Positions 14,957 to 24,248 are shown, counted from the stretch's first letter. The stretch is 64,000 bases of DNA from Chlorobium phaeovibrioides (GCF_003968655.1 NZ_RXYK01000013.1:1-64000); one strand, 5' to 3'. The notes: generated by a model from the letters alone, not told the origin. A program made the numbers and translations.

Positions 14957-16531
14957 ATGGGAATTGTCATCAACCTGTTTTTACTTGTTCCCGCATCGAT
15001 TGTTTTTTTTGCGGCAGGTTTTTTTCTCGGTCGTTTTTTTCTTGAACGGCTTGGCACAACAAAGGTTCTTGAAGCAGAAGAGCGTGCAGTGCAGATAGTT
15101 CAGGAGGCTCAGAAAGAGGCTAATGAGTACAAGGACCTCAAGGTCACGGAAGTCAATCAGGAGTGGAAAAAGAAGCGTCGTGAATTCGATCAGGAAGTGG
15201 TCATCAAGAACAACAAGTTCAACCAGATGCAGAAGCAGGTTCAGCAGCGCGAGGGCCAGCTTAAAAAACAGGCTCAGGACAATCGCGACATGGAGCGCAG
15301 GCTTCAGGACCACCGAAAGGAGAACGAGCAGGTTCAGGAGAGCGTGACGCTTCGTGCCGCAGAGCTGGAAAGGATTATTTCTGAGCAGAACGAACGGCTG
15401 GAGAGCATCAGCGGCCTGCAGTCGGAAGACGCCCGTCAGATGCTTATCGATAATATGATTTCGAAAGCGCGTGAGGAGGCGACGGAAACCATTCACCAGA
15501 TTCATGAAGAGGCCGAACAGGAGGCTGAACGGCTTGCTGAAAAAACTCTGCTTACAGCCATTCAGAGAATCACCTTTGAGCAGGCGACTGAAAATGCCCT
15601 CTCCGTCGTACACATCCAGACCGATGAGCTCAAGGGACGCATTATCGGCAGGGAAGGCCGCAACATCAAGGCATTTGAGAACGCAACCGGGGTGGACATC
15701 ATTGTTGATGATACACCCGAAGTGGTCATTCTCTCCTGTTTTGATCCCCTTCGCCGCGAGCTTGCCAAGCTGACACTCCAGAAGCTGCTTTCAGAAGGTG
15801 TGATTCACCCTGTGGCCATTGAGAAAGCCTATGAGGATGCCAGCAAGGAGATTGCCGATGTCATAATGAGTGCCGGTGAGGATGCGCTTTCATCGCTGCA
15901 GCTTCCCGACATGCCTGCCGAGGTTGTCAAGACGGTCGGAAAAATGAAATTCCATACGGTCTACGGCCAGAACCTTCTGCAGCACAGCCGCGAAGTTGCT
16001 ATGCTTGCCGGCGTCATGGCTACAGAGCTGAAGCTCGACGCCCGTCTCGCAAAACGCGCAGGTCTGTTGCATGATATCGGCCTGGTTCTGCCGGCAACCG
16101 ATGAGCCGCATGCCATATCGGGGCGCAACTTCCTCAAGCGCTTCAATGAATCGGGGGTCGTGCTCAATGCTATTGCCGCACATCATGGCGAGGTTGAAAA
16201 AGAGTCACCCATCGCCGAGCTTGTCGATGCGGCCAATGTCATCTCCCTTTCACGGCCCGGTGCCAGAGGTGCCATGACGGCAGATGGCAATGTGAAGCGG
16301 CTTGAGAGCCTTGAAGAGATAGCAAAAGGATTCCCCGGAGTCATTAAAACCTATGCTCTACAGGCAGGACGCGAAATCCGTGTGATTGTGGAGGGCGACA
16401 ATGTCAGCGATTCACAGGCAGATGTGCTCGCTCACGACATTGCCCATAAAATTGAGTCTGAAGCTCAGTATCCCGGGCAGATCAAGGTTGCGATTGTTCG
16501 CGAAAAGCGCTCAGTTGCCTATGCCAAATAG
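14957..16531 (+). CDS. rny: Ribonuclease Y
   Basis: 524 residues. An N-terminal membrane helix (LFLLVPASIVFFAAGFFLG, about 7-26) is followed by a long Glu/Gln/Lys-rich coiled coil (about 40-200), a KH domain (GRIIGREGRNIKAFENATGV, about 229-248) and an HD domain with LLQHSREVAMLAG, AGLLHDIG and NAIAAHHGEVE. RNase Y is a membrane-anchored endoribonuclease that starts mRNA decay. The start is set by AGGAGG at 14941-14946 before the ATG. A bidirectional terminator follows. Confidence 0.97.
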   Translation: MGIVINLFLLVPASIVFFAAGFFLGRFFLERLGTTKVLEAEERAVQIVQEAQKEANEYKDLKVTEVNQEWKKKRREFDQEVVIKNNKFNQMQKQVQQREGQLKKQAQDNRDMERRLQDHRKENEQVQESVTLRAAELERIISEQNERLESISGLQSEDARQMLIDNMISKAREEATETIHQIHEEAEQEAERLAEKTLLTAIQRITFEQATENALSVVHIQTDELKGRIIGREGRNIKAFENATGVDIIVDDTPEVVILSCFDPLRRELAKLTLQKLLSEGVIHPVAIEKAYEDASKEIADVIMSAGEDALSSLQLPDMPAEVVKTVGKMKFHTVYGQNLLQHSREVAMLAGVMATELKLDARLAKRAGLLHDIGLVLPATDEPHAISGRNFLKRFNESGVVLNAIAAHHGEVEKESPIAELVDAANVISLSRPGARGAMTADGNVKRLESLEEIAKGFPGVIKTYALQAGREIRVIVEGDNVSDSQADVLAHDIAHKIESEAQYPGQIKVAIVREKRSVAYAK

Positions 16532-16565
16532 GTTGTTTCTCGCTGAAGAGAGTTCCCGCTGAAAA

Positions 16566-16602
16566 TAAAAAAGGCTGCTTCCTTATGGATGCAGCCTTTT
16601 TT
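16566..16602. terminator. Bidirectional terminator between rny and hisB
   Basis: GGCTGC (16573-16578) and GCAGCC (16591-16596) pair, flanked by A-rich and T-rich tracts that extend the stem. It can end both the rny transcript (plus) and the hisB transcript (minus). Confidence 0.85.
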
Positions 16603-16639
16603 ATTGAGATCGTTTTTTGTCTTCCTTTAGGGGGATGCG

Positions 16640-17242
16640 CTAAAAAACGCCTTTGGTGGAGGGGACGGCATTGCCTTCAACCTTGATTGCATCTTTCATG
16701 GCATAAGCAAACGCCTTGAAAATCGCCTCAATCTTGTGGTGGGTATTGCGTCCTTCAAGAATGGCTATGTGGATATTGGCGTTCATGCTCCCGGCAAGAG
16801 AGGTGAAAAAGTGCTCAACCATTTCCGTTGAGAGCCCCTCAATGAGCGGACGGCTGAATTCAGCGCGGAACACCGAGCAGCTGCGTCCTCCAAGATCAAC
16901 CGCACAGCGTGCAAGAGCTTCATCCATCGGGATCATTGCCCACCCATATCGCCGAATGCCTCGCTTTTCTCCCAGAGCCTCCGTAATGGCTCCGCCAAGC
17001 ACAATGGCAATGTCTTCAACCGTGTGATGGTCGTCCACCACGAGGTCTCCCTGACACTGCAGTGTGATGTCAATGCCTGAATGGCGGCTGAAAGAGGTCA
17101 GCATGTGGTCGAGAAACCCAATGCCCGACTCTATCGAGCTGGAGCCTGTTCCATCAAGAGAGATGCTGATTGTGATGTCGGTCTCTTGTGTCTTTCTTGC
17201 TGCCGTTGCCCTGCGGGTCTGTTTTTCTTCTTGTTCTGCCAT
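16640..17242 (-). CDS. hisB: Imidazoleglycerol-phosphate dehydratase
   Basis: 200 residues with the HisB metal-binding motifs [42 protein letters not shown] and [16 protein letters not shown]. It catalyses dehydration of imidazole glycerol phosphate in histidine synthesis using Mn(II) bound by these His and Glu residues. It is the monofunctional form, with no histidinol-phosphatase domain. The first residues ([16 protein letters not shown]) are charged and may be a small extension. It stands alone, with no other his genes near. Confidence 0.96.
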   Translation of the reverse strand: MAEQEEKQTRRATAARKTQETDITISISLDGTGSSSIESGIGFLDHMLTSFSRHSGIDITLQCQGDLVVDDHHTVEDIAIVLGGAITEALGEKRGIRRYGWAMIPMDEALARCAVDLGGRSCSVFRAEFSRPLIEGLSTEMVEHFFTSLAGSMNANIHIAILEGRNTHHKIEAIFKAFAYAMKDAIKVEGNAVPSTKGVF

Positions 17243-17350
17243 AAAGAGGGGTTGATAAAACTTGGCTTGGATTTTTTTTAAAAGTTGCTAACTTAAGGAC
17301 CTTATCTGATAAAGATACACTATTTGAGAATTAATTAAAGCGGCCGGGAC

Positions 17351-17689
17351 ATGCATGTTTTTATTGTCGTTTTAGGACTGATAGCCTCACTGCTCCTTAT
17401 CGGGGTCATTATGCTGCAGAGTCCGAAAAGCGGTAGCGGCCTGACAGGCGGCATAGCAAGCCTGGGCACAGTACAGACCATGGGAGTCAGACGGACGGGT
17501 GACTTTCTCGGGCGTGTGACAGCCATTCTTGCGGGTGTTGTCATGCTTCTCTGTTTCATTGCCGTATTTACCCTTCCGGAAAGGGCAGGAGTAAAGACAG
17601 GACAGAAAAGCATACTGCAGGAAACACCGGTTACCGCACCTCCAGCTGTTCCCTCAGCACCAGCGCTTCCCGCAACACCGCTCAAGTAG
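17351..17689 (+). CDS. secG: Protein translocase subunit SecG
   Basis: 112 residues with two TM helices ([20 protein letters not shown] and [18 protein letters not shown]) separated by the conserved glycine-rich loop [15 protein letters not shown] Pro/Ala-rich tail follows. SecG is the small partner of SecYE and helps SecA-driven protein export. It stands alone, directly before tRNA-Lys (10 nt), so the two may share a transcript. Confidence 0.95.
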   Translation: MHVFIVVLGLIASLLLIGVIMLQSPKSGSGLTGGIASLGTVQTMGVRRTGDFLGRVTAILAGVVMLLCFIAVFTLPERAGVKTGQKSILQETPVTAPPAVPSAPALPATPLK

Positions 17690-17698
17690 TTTTTTTAT

Positions 17699-17774
17699 GC
17701 ACTCGTGGCTCAATTGGTAGAGCAAGTGACTCTTAATCACTGGGTTCCAGGTTCGAGTCCTGGCGAGTGCACCA
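17699..17774 (+). tRNA. tRNA-Lys (CUU)
   Basis: 76 nt with encoded CCA. The acceptor arms are GCACTCG and CGAGTGC, the anticodon arm is AGTGA-CTCTTAA-TCACT with anticodon CTT, and the T-arm is CCAGG-TTCGAGT-CCTGG. Confidence 0.95.
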
Positions 17775-17780
17775 TGCAAA

Positions 17781-17805
17781 AGACCTCTTATGAGGTCTTT
17801 TTTTT
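17781..17805 (+). terminator. Terminator after tRNA-Lys
   Basis: AGACCTC and GAGGTCT pair around a TTAT loop and are followed by eight T. It ends the secG/tRNA-Lys transcript. Confidence 0.85.
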
Positions 17806-17816
17806 GTGGTAGGTAA

Positions 17817-17876
17817 TAGGGGACGTTGTTGAATATCGTGAATAAAGTTATTCACGATATTCAACAACGTCCCCTA
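17817..17876. repeat. Long perfect inverted repeat (27-bp arms)
   Basis: TAGGGGACGTTGTTGAATAT starts the left arm at 17817 and the right arm ends CGTCCCCTA at 17876. The arms are exact complements over 27 bp around a 6-nt centre, AAAGTT, that is itself self-complementary. No T-run follows, a tRNA terminator already lies upstream, and another terminator lies downstream, so this is unlikely to be a plain terminator. It looks like a REP/MITE-type or transposase-recognition palindrome. No transposase gene is nearby. Confidence 0.9.
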
Positions 17877-17905
17877 GTTACGTCCCCTAGTTTCGTCCCC
17901 TAGTT
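17868..17905. repeat. Three tandem 13-nt repeats (CGTCCCCTAGTT)
   Basis: CGTCCCCTAGTT occurs at 17868, 17881 and 17894, a strict 13-nt period. The first copy is also the outer end of the palindrome's right arm, so the repeats look like successive duplications of that end. Confidence 0.9.
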
Positions 17906-17909
17906 TTCG

Positions 17910-17948
17910 GCTGCATCTTTTGGGGGGAAGATGCGGCTGTTTTTTTTA
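17910..17948 (+). terminator. Terminator-like hairpin upstream of the LptF/G gene
   Basis: GCTGCATCTT pairs with AAGATGCGGC (one G-T pair) around a G-rich loop, followed by T8. It directly follows the 13-nt repeats and could stop transcripts arriving from secG/tRNA-Lys. A TATATT at 17952-17957 could be the -10 of the next gene. Confidence 0.7.
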
Positions 17949-18011
17949 TTGTATATTCTTCCACACTGAAGAGAGGGGCCCCCGGGTCCGCACATTAAGA
18001 GCAATGAAGGA

Positions 18012-19337
18012 ATGAAACTGATTGACCGTTACATACTCAAGGCACATGTCGGTCCTTTTTTCTTTGCCTTCCTTACCATCATTTTTGTGCTGATTCTGCA
18101 GTTCTTTGCCAGTTTTGCGGATCGTTTTATCGGCAGGGGTATCGGGTTCGGGGCTCTGGTGGAACTCATTGCTCTGCAGTCGGCATGGATGGTGGGGCTT
18201 GCAGCTCCCATGGCTGTGCTGATTGCCGTTGTCATGGCGTTCGGGGCATTGACCACAACTTCGGAAATGACTGTTTTCCGTGCTTCAGGCGTGTCGCTTT
18301 ATCGTCTTATGATTCCCATTCTTCTTGCAGGCCTGGTACTTTCTTTTTTTGTGGAGCGGTTCAATAATGTTGTGCAGCCGCTTGCCAATTATCAGGCCCG
18401 GTCGCTGATGGATGATATTGTTAAGGCGAAACCGAATTTTGGGATTACTGAAAATGCCTTTTCTCCCTTGGTGGACGGCTATTCAATTCTTGTCCGGAAG
18501 TCCGATGAGCGTACCGGTGGTATTGGCGACATTATCATTTACGATTCAACACGGCCTGATTTCCGGAGTGTGATTACAGCTGAAGAGGGGCGTATCAGCT
18601 TTTCTGATGATGGCGGCTATCTTCTTCTGACGCTGCGGAATGGAGAGATTCATGAGGTTCAGCAACCGGATTACAGGCTCTATCGGAAAATGTCGTTTCA
18701 GCAGCATCGGTATGTTTTTGAATCTACGGGTTTTGGTTTTTCGCGAAGTGATGACAGGCGCAACCGTGCCGGCGGGAAGGAATTGTCAGCAAAGGAGCTG
18801 CTGCTTGTGGCGGGTGAATACCAGAGAAAGGTTGACGATTCTGAAAAGCATATAGGTATGTCGCTTGAAATGTTCGAGCAGGCGCTCTCTGTTGTGACTC
18901 CGGCCGGAGCGGTAAGCTATCCTCAGCTCAAAAGCCCCAATGCGGCAGCGGCATCTGCGGTGGCTGGTTATCTTGACAGGCAGATCACTGTTCTGCAGAG
19001 TGAACTGAAGAACAGGGATGTGAATCAGGGAATGGTCAACCGTTTCATGGCTGAATACCACAAGAAATATGCCCTTGCATTTGCCTGCTTTTTCTTTGTG
19101 CTTGTGGGTGCGCCTCTTGGTATTCTTGCCCGGCGGGGTGGTTTTGGCATTGGAGCCATTCTCTCTCTCTTCTTTTTCGTTCTCTACTGGATCCTGATGA
19201 TTGCCGGAGAGAAAATGGCGGTTCGTGGTGTCCTTGAGCCCTGGGCTGCAATCTGGATGGCTGACGCCGTGATGGCGGCAATAGGCCTTACTCTGGTCAT
19301 CAGCCTTACAGGCGCCGTTTTCAACTCCAATCGTTGA
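18012..19337 (+). CDS. LptF/LptG-family LPS export permease
   Basis: 441 residues of the YjgP/YjgQ family. The first three TM helices lie at about 12-120 (FFFAFLTIIFVLILQFFASF, then AAPMAVLIAVVMAFGAL). A large periplasmic beta-jellyroll region follows (about 125-330), then three C-terminal TM helices (LAFACFFFVLVGAPLGILAR, LFFFVLYWILMIAG, AVMAAIGLTLVISLTGAV). LptF and LptG form the membrane part of the LptB2FG transporter that extracts lipopolysaccharide. The IDRYILKAHVGPFF opening and APLGILARRGG are typical. F or G identity cannot be told from this alone. Confidence 0.93.
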   Translation: MKLIDRYILKAHVGPFFFAFLTIIFVLILQFFASFADRFIGRGIGFGALVELIALQSAWMVGLAAPMAVLIAVVMAFGALTTTSEMTVFRASGVSLYRLMIPILLAGLVLSFFVERFNNVVQPLANYQARSLMDDIVKAKPNFGITENAFSPLVDGYSILVRKSDERTGGIGDIIIYDSTRPDFRSVITAEEGRISFSDDGGYLLLTLRNGEIHEVQQPDYRLYRKMSFQQHRYVFESTGFGFSRSDDRRNRAGGKELSAKELLLVAGEYQRKVDDSEKHIGMSLEMFEQALSVVTPAGAVSYPQLKSPNAAAASAVAGYLDRQITVLQSELKNRDVNQGMVNRFMAEYHKKYALAFACFFFVLVGAPLGILARRGGFGIGAILSLFFFVLYWILMIAGEKMAVRGVLEPWAAIWMADAVMAAIGLTLVISLTGAVFNSNR

Positions 19338-19353
19338 TTTTGGCGGATGATTA

Positions 19354-19704
19354 TCAGATTGGCTGTTTGTGGCCTTCGCTGTCTACGGCGACGAAGGTGA
19401 TGTTGGTGCTGAAGGCCATTTCGCGGATCCCGTTTTCAATTTTTTCGGTATAGGCTTTCACTGAGTAGTCCACTGCGGTGTTGCCTTTGTGTTTCTGTTC
19501 GGTGACAAAGGCGAGAATGGTTCCGTTTCGTACGCTTTTGCGGAACTCCACCTTGTCCATGGCAACGGTTACAAAGTTGCGACCGGGATAGTCAAGCGTG
19601 ACGGCAATGTAGCCGACCTCATCAATCCATTTCAGCAGGTGTCCGCCGAAGAGGAATCCGTAGTGGTTGAGATGTTCGGGCAGGACCAGCTTATAGTTTT
19701 CCAT
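19354..19704 (-). CDS. Hotdog-fold acyl-CoA thioesterase
   Basis: 116 residues, one hotdog domain. [21 protein letters not shown] matches the acyl-CoA hydrolase (YciA/BACH-like) signature N-x-x-G-x-x-(F/H)-G-G-x-L, with catalytic Asp in [22 protein letters not shown] is the typical second strand. It hydrolyses acyl-CoA to the free acid and CoA; the substrate range is unknown. The gene is convergent with lptF/G and 21 nt downstream of the RqcH gene, so both may form one minus-strand unit. Confidence 0.88.
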   Translation of the reverse strand: MENYKLVLPEHLNHYGFLFGGHLLKWIDEVGYIAVTLDYPGRNFVTVAMDKVEFRKSVRNGTILAFVTEQKHKGNTAVDYSVKAYTEKIENGIREMAFSTNITFVAVDSEGHKQPI

Positions 19705-19725
19705 TGTGTTTTTTTCTAAGGGGGT

Positions 19726-21339
19726 TCAGGGAAGTTCTTTTTCGGGTTTGACCATGAGGACCTTTTCGCGTTCTACAACAACCTGGCCCGGGGGAAGATT
19801 CCTTCCTCTGCGGACATGTTTTTTCAGCGTATAGATGACGGGCACGAGCCCTGAGTGTTTTGCTTTTGAGTGCCATGCGGCTATTGCGGCTGCTTTTTGG
19901 ATTGCGTCGCTATGGTCGGGGCTGGCTCCTTTGAGAACGCAGTGCGAGCCGGAGGTCCCCCTGGCATGGAGCCAGATGTCGTTGGGACGGGCATGTTGGA
20001 AGGTCAGGGTGTTGTTGTCGGCAGCATTTTTCCCTATAAGAAGCGTTATGGTGTCGCTGATGCGGATGCTTTTGAAGGGGAGTCGTTCAGCCGTTTTTTT
20101 CTGTGCTGCGCTTCCTGTTGACTTTCTTCGCTGCCGGGCGTCTGAGGGTTCTTCGGCGGTCATTCCTGCAAGCTCTGCTTCAAGTTCTGCTGCCTCCACT
20201 TCAAGCTTTTTTCTTCGCTTGAGAAGCCCCTCTATTTTCCCTTTTCCTTTTGAGGATTTCTGGAAATAGTGTTCTGCATTCTGCTGCAGGTTGAGTTCCC
20301 TCTGGAGCGGAATTGTTCGGGGCGGGCTTTCGGGGGAGAAGATGTCGGTGAGTGTGATGGATTCAGGTCTTGTTCGCTCCAGGTAAAGTGAGGCGATGAG
20401 GAGATGGCCTGAGATCTCATTCTTTTGGGCTTCCGCGGCAACTGCATCGGGGTTTATGGTCTGCAGTTCTTTGCGGATTTTTTTGAGTCGTTCTTTCAGG
20501 GTTGAGCGGAGGGGAGGCTCCTGCATAGCTGTGCCGGTGTGGCGGAGTGTGGCAATGCTGTAAGCCGCAAGCCCCTGAAGGATGTTTTCGTGCTGCAGCG
20601 ATTCATTCAATGGGGAGTGGAGAATACTGAACTCAGGAGCCCCGTCTTGGTTCCTGCCAGTCTGGATATGAGGGTTCTGCAGCTCATGGAGAAGCGTGCG
20701 GAAGTGGCTGTGAAGGGCGGTTGCGGGGTGGTGGTTCTCAAGTCTCGTGAGAAGTTCTCTCTGCAGTTTTCTGTCAAATCCCGGCAGGGCGGCGACTGTG
20801 TGTTCAATGTCGCCGTTGTGTTGCTGAAGCAGCTCCTCAAAATCTGCCAGCGAGTCTGCCAGCGAGTCAAGCTGCTCGATGATTGAGGAACTCTCTTGCT
20901 GTTCGGGAAGATGAGTGCCCTTGAGGATGGTGCTGTTTTTGAATGCGTCGATAACTGTTCTCTTTTCAAGAAGAAAGGCGTTGCTGTTTGTGGCGAAGAG
21001 CTGCAGCATGATGCTGAGGCCGCTCTGGAGCGTGATGGTTATTTCACGGTCGACCGGGGAGATGGCGACTGATTGTACGGTGTCATCTTCACTGATATGC
21101 CAGAGTGAGGCACTCTGCTTCTTTTTCCGGTGATGGCCGCTTCGCATGAAGAGCGCCGTTTTGGGGTTGCGGATGAAGAGTGTCAGTTCCAGCGGTTCTC
21201 CGGCTCTGTTCAGGAAGCTGAGGACAAGCTGGTTTTTCTCCTGTGAGTGCACCCCCGTAAGGGTTCCTCGTGCAAGCGTTTCATGCAGTTCCCCTGCGGC
21301 GTGAAAGAGGGTGAAGTAATTGCGGAACATGGGCTCCAA
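19726..21339 (-). CDS. rqcH: RqcH/NFACT-family ribosome quality-control protein
   Basis: 537 residues. The N-terminal NFACT-N domain (1-200) carries Asp97-Arg98 (PVDRE), the residue pair needed for tRNA binding in Bacillus RqcH. A coiled-coil middle follows (about 280-400). The C-terminal NFACT-R (DUF814) domain has FQHARPNDIWLHARGTSGSH and ends YTLKKHVRRGRNLPPGQV. RqcH binds stalled 50S subunits and adds C-terminal alanine tails to the nascent chain. Older annotation as a fibronectin-binding protein is based on the same domain. Confidence 0.9.
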   Translation of the reverse strand: MEPMFRNYFTLFHAAGELHETLARGTLTGVHSQEKNQLVLSFLNRAGEPLELTLFIRNPKTALFMRSGHHRKKKQSASLWHISEDDTVQSVAISPVDREITITLQSGLSIMLQLFATNSNAFLLEKRTVIDAFKNSTILKGTHLPEQQESSSIIEQLDSLADSLADFEELLQQHNGDIEHTVAALPGFDRKLQRELLTRLENHHPATALHSHFRTLLHELQNPHIQTGRNQDGAPEFSILHSPLNESLQHENILQGLAAYSIATLRHTGTAMQEPPLRSTLKERLKKIRKELQTINPDAVAAEAQKNEISGHLLIASLYLERTRPESITLTDIFSPESPPRTIPLQRELNLQQNAEHYFQKSSKGKGKIEGLLKRRKKLEVEAAELEAELAGMTAEEPSDARQRRKSTGSAAQKKTAERLPFKSIRISDTITLLIGKNAADNNTLTFQHARPNDIWLHARGTSGSHCVLKGASPDHSDAIQKAAAIAAWHSKAKHSGLVPVIYTLKKHVRRGRNLPPGQVVVEREKVLMVKPEKELP

Positions 21340-21423
21340 AAGGTTGCGTGGGCACGATCTTTTTCTCTATTTTAAATAAAATGTCGATTTTTTCGTTCTG
21401 ATAATGCTGAAAATACTACGGAT

Positions 21424-21966
21424 ATGACCGAAGAAAACACGGGCGGCTGCACCTGCGGCGGTGAAGTTGGTGACGGGCACTGCGAACAGGAAAAACGGCT
21501 TGGGTGGCATGAGTATTTCATGAGTGTTGCACGGCTGATTTCACAGCGGGCAACCTGCACCCGGGGTCATATCGGGGCGGTCATCGTGCGCGATAACAAT
21601 ATTCTCTCTACCGGTTACAACGGGGCTCCTTCAGGCCTTCCACACTGTAATGAAACCAATTGCAGGATATACCGGAGTACGCACCCCGATGGGACGGTTG
21701 AGGAGAATTGCGTCAATACCATCCATGCTGAAATCAATGCCATTGCGCAGGCTGCCAAGCATGGGGTCTCTATCAAGGATGCGGATATATACATTACGGC
21801 AAGTCCCTGTATTCATTGCCTCAAGGTGCTGATCAATGTGGGGATCAGGACCATTTACTACGAGAAGCCTTATAAAATCGAGCATATTTCCGAGTTGTTG
21901 CGCCTGTCGGGGATACGGCTGGTTCAGGTTCAGGTTGACGGGCCGGAAAAGCATTGTTCATGTTGA
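21424..21966 (+). CDS. dCMP/cytidine-type deaminase (ComEB-like)
   Basis: 180 residues. The zinc-dependent deaminase core has [14 protein letters not shown] (zinc His and catalytic Glu) and [15 protein letters not shown] (two zinc Cys). The family substrate loop [12 protein letters not shown], used by dCMP deaminases, is present. The first 25 residues are Cys/His-rich ([12 protein letters not shown]), perhaps another metal site. The likely reaction is dCMP to dUMP in dTMP supply. It overlaps the ribD start by 7 nt. Confidence 0.9.
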   Translation: MTEENTGGCTCGGEVGDGHCEQEKRLGWHEYFMSVARLISQRATCTRGHIGAVIVRDNNILSTGYNGAPSGLPHCNETNCRIYRSTHPDGTVEENCVNTIHAEINAIAQAAKHGVSIKDADIYITASPCIHCLKVLINVGIRTIYYEKPYKIEHISELLRLSGIRLVQVQVDGPEKHCSC

Positions 21967-23060
21967 TTGCTGAGGATTTGCGCCATATGGTGCGCTGCCT
22001 TGAGCTTGCCCGTCAGGGGGCCGGGGCGGTAAGCCCCAACCCGATGGTGGGCTCAGTCATAGTGTGTGATGGCGAGGTTGTGGGGGAGGGGTATCATGAG
22101 GCCTTCGGGGGCCCTCATGCGGAGGTGAATGCAATCGCTTCTGTTGGTGACGGGGCGGTGCTTCGCCGTTCAACCCTGTATGTGAACCTTGAACCCTGTT
22201 CTCATCACGGAAAAACACCTCCCTGTGCAGATCTTATTGTTGAAAAAGGAATCAGAAGGGTTGTCATCGGCTGCGGTGACCCCAACCCTCAGGTGGCAGG
22301 AAGAGGTGTGGCGAAGCTCCGTTCAGCTGGTGTGGAGGTGCTGGAGGGCGTGCTGGAGGCGGAGTCGAAACGGCTGAACGAGGCATTCATGACAAGCCAT
22401 GCCGAGGGTCGTCCTTTTGTTGCTCTCAAACTTGCTGAAACGCTTGACGGGAGGATTGCCACTGCTGACGGGCAGTCGAAGTGGATAACAGGGGAGGCTG
22501 CCCGGTTGGAGGTTCACCGACTCCGCTGTTCGTATGATGCGGTATTGAGCGGTGCTGCCACCATCCGTGCAGATGGGTCGCGGTTGACGGTCAGGCATTG
22601 TGCCGGGAGGAACCCGCTCAGGGTGGTGCTGGATCCTTCTCTTTCCCTTTCACCCGATGCTCCGGTGTTCGGTGATGAGGCCAAAACTCTGCTCTTTGCA
22701 TCACAATCCATGGAGGGATCGCCCTCTGCCCTCAGATATGCGGCCATTGGTGTTGAAATGGTGTTTGTTGAGGAGGGGACAGGCGGTCTTGACCTGCGGG
22801 CTGTGCTTGATGAACTGCACCGGCGGCAGGTGCTTTCGGTTTTGGTTGAGTCGGGCGGCCGGCTCTCGGCATCCCTTGCCCGGGAGCGGCTTCTGGACAA
22901 GCTTTATATGTTCATTGCTCCCAAACTCTTTGGCGGCGATGCTCTCGCCTCCTTCGCCCCATTGGGCGTCTCTTCCCCCGATGAGGCCCCCGCTTTCAGG
23001 TTTGAGCCTCCCCGCCTGGTTGGGGAGGATGTTCTTCTGGAAGCTTACACAGTCAGATAA
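21960..23060 (+). CDS. ribD: Riboflavin biosynthesis protein RibD (deaminase/reductase)
   Basis: 366 residues; the ATG at 21960 ([20 protein letters not shown]) is preferred to a TTG six bases earlier. The N-terminal deaminase domain has [20 protein letters not shown] and [15 protein letters not shown]. The C-terminal reductase has [29 protein letters not shown] and VLVESGG. It converts 2,5-diamino-6-ribosylamino-pyrimidinone phosphate to the ribitylamino-uracil phosphate. ribE lies 1.2 kb further on the same strand. Confidence 0.95.
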   Translation: MLIAEDLRHMVRCLELARQGAGAVSPNPMVGSVIVCDGEVVGEGYHEAFGGPHAEVNAIASVGDGAVLRRSTLYVNLEPCSHHGKTPPCADLIVEKGIRRVVIGCGDPNPQVAGRGVAKLRSAGVEVLEGVLEAESKRLNEAFMTSHAEGRPFVALKLAETLDGRIATADGQSKWITGEAARLEVHRLRCSYDAVLSGAATIRADGSRLTVRHCAGRNPLRVVLDPSLSLSPDAPVFGDEAKTLLFASQSMEGSPSALRYAAIGVEMVFVEEGTGGLDLRAVLDELHRRQVLSVLVESGGRLSASLARERLLDKLYMFIAPKLFGGDALASFAPLGVSSPDEAPAFRFEPPRLVGEDVLLEAYTVR

Positions 23061-23086
23061 CCTTTCCTAACAATGGAGGATTCGTC

Positions 23087-23503
23087 ATGCTTGATCGTTT
23101 TGTTAACAATAGTGACCTTGCTAAACTGCTTCTCAGGTTGTCGGTTGGCGGGCTGATGCTTTTTCATGGCATCAACAAGCTGCAGCACGGGTATGGTTTT
23201 GTTGAGAAAATGCTGGAGAAAGCTCATCTGCCCGGTTATCTGTCGCACGGCATTCTGGTGGGCGAGGTTCTTGCACCGATCCTTATTGTGCTGGGGCTTT
23301 ATACCCGGGTTGCTGCACTCATGCAGGTGGCTGTTATGGTGATGGCCATCTATCTGGTCCACACCGGCGATATGTTTCGGCTGACCGAGCATGGAGCATA
23401 TGCTCTTGAGCTGCAGGGGCTTTACCTGTTCGGAGCGCTTGCGCTGTTCTTTTTGGGTGCAGGCCGCTACAGGCCCGGCAAAGGAAAAGGGGTCTGGAGC
23501 TGA
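23087..23503 (+). CDS. DoxX-family membrane protein
   Basis: 138 residues with four predicted TM helices: [54 protein letters not shown] and [15 protein letters not shown]. The DoxX/MauE-type pattern is clear: [22 protein letters not shown] and [10 protein letters not shown]. Bacterial DoxX proteins are of mostly unknown function, some linked to thiosulfate:quinone oxidoreduction or oxidative stress. The start follows GGAGG. It is just ahead of the peroxidase gene tpx, which could hint at redox stress. Confidence 0.85.
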   Translation: MLDRFVNNSDLAKLLLRLSVGGLMLFHGINKLQHGYGFVEKMLEKAHLPGYLSHGILVGEVLAPILIVLGLYTRVAALMQVAVMVMAIYLVHTGDMFRLTEHGAYALELQGLYLFGALALFFLGAGRYRPGKGKGVWS

Positions 23504-23603
23504 AGGGCGGGGAACTCTCTGGAAGGCGCAGTGGTTGAACCTTCCTGAACTCCAGAGACATGAGCAGGCAGTATTTTTTTTTAACTTGAGATTTTATTGT
23601 TTT

Positions 23604-24104
23604 ATGGCAACGATTACTCTTAAAGGAAACACAATCCAGACTGTTGGAACCCTTCCTGCCGTCGGCAGCGAAGCTCCTTTTTTCTGCCTCGTCAAAACCG
23701 ATCTTTCTGAAGCGGGCCCTGCGGATTTTGCGGGAAAAAGAATGGTGCTGAACATTTTTCCGAGTCTCGATACTGCAGTATGTGCGGCATCGGTGAGGCG
23801 ATTCAACAAGGAGGCATCTTCTTTTGACAATACCGTAGTGCTTTGTATTTCTGCCGATCTTCCCTTCGCACACAAGCGCTTCTGTGAGGTTGAGGGTCTT
23901 GACGATGTGATCTCTCTTTCAGTATTCCGCTCGCCAGCCTTCGGCAGTGATTATGGGGTGAGCATAGCTGATGGTCCTCTCAGAGGGCTTCTGTCGCGTG
24001 CAGTGGTCATTGTTGATGCGGACGGTCGCATTGCATATACCGAGCAGGTTCCGGAAATTGTTGAGGAGCCTGATTATGATGCTGCTCTTGCAGCCCTTGC
24101 ATAA
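23604..24104 (+). CDS. tpx: Thiol peroxidase Tpx
   Basis: 166 residues from the ATG at 23604. The Tpx motif is FPSLDTAVCAASVRRFN with the peroxidatic Cys; the resolving Cys is in AHKRFCEVEGLDDVI. It reduces hydroperoxides with thioredoxin as electron donor; a thioredoxin gene lies at 44500. Upstream (23513-23560) the leader can form a nested hairpin from GGAAGG with CCTTCC and CTCTGGA with TCCAGAG. The family is usually called a lipid-hydroperoxide peroxidase. Confidence 0.92.
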   Translation: MATITLKGNTIQTVGTLPAVGSEAPFFCLVKTDLSEAGPADFAGKRMVLNIFPSLDTAVCAASVRRFNKEASSFDNTVVLCISADLPFAHKRFCEVEGLDDVISLSVFRSPAFGSDYGVSIADGPLRGLLSRAVVIVDADGRIAYTEQVPEIVEEPDYDAALAALA

Positions 24105-24137
24105 AGAGAGTATACATGGCTTGTTTCATAATACCCG

Positions 24138-24162
24138 AAGTGCCGGCACTCTGCCGGCGCTT
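24138..24162 (+). terminator. Strong hairpin after tpx (possible terminator)
   Basis: AAGTGCCGGCA and TGCCGGCGCTT pair over 11 bp (one G-T pair) with a CTC loop. Only three T follow, so it is a weak intrinsic terminator or an mRNA-stabilising hairpin in the 144-nt tpx-ribE gap. No FMN riboswitch pattern was seen in this gap. Confidence 0.45.
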
Positions 24163-24248
24163 TGCGGTTCATGGGGCTGGGGGGGAACCCTGCAGGGTGA
24201 TATTTTTGCTATATTGATCTCTCTTTTCAAGTCACAACAGTTTGCGCC

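Noticed and set aside
17868-17905. Tandem 13-nt repeats as a small CRISPR array
   Set aside because: Units are 13 nt without unique spacers, and no cas genes are present.
24105-24248. FMN riboswitch before ribE
   Set aside because: The gap lacks the conserved RFN elements; only a simple hairpin is visible.
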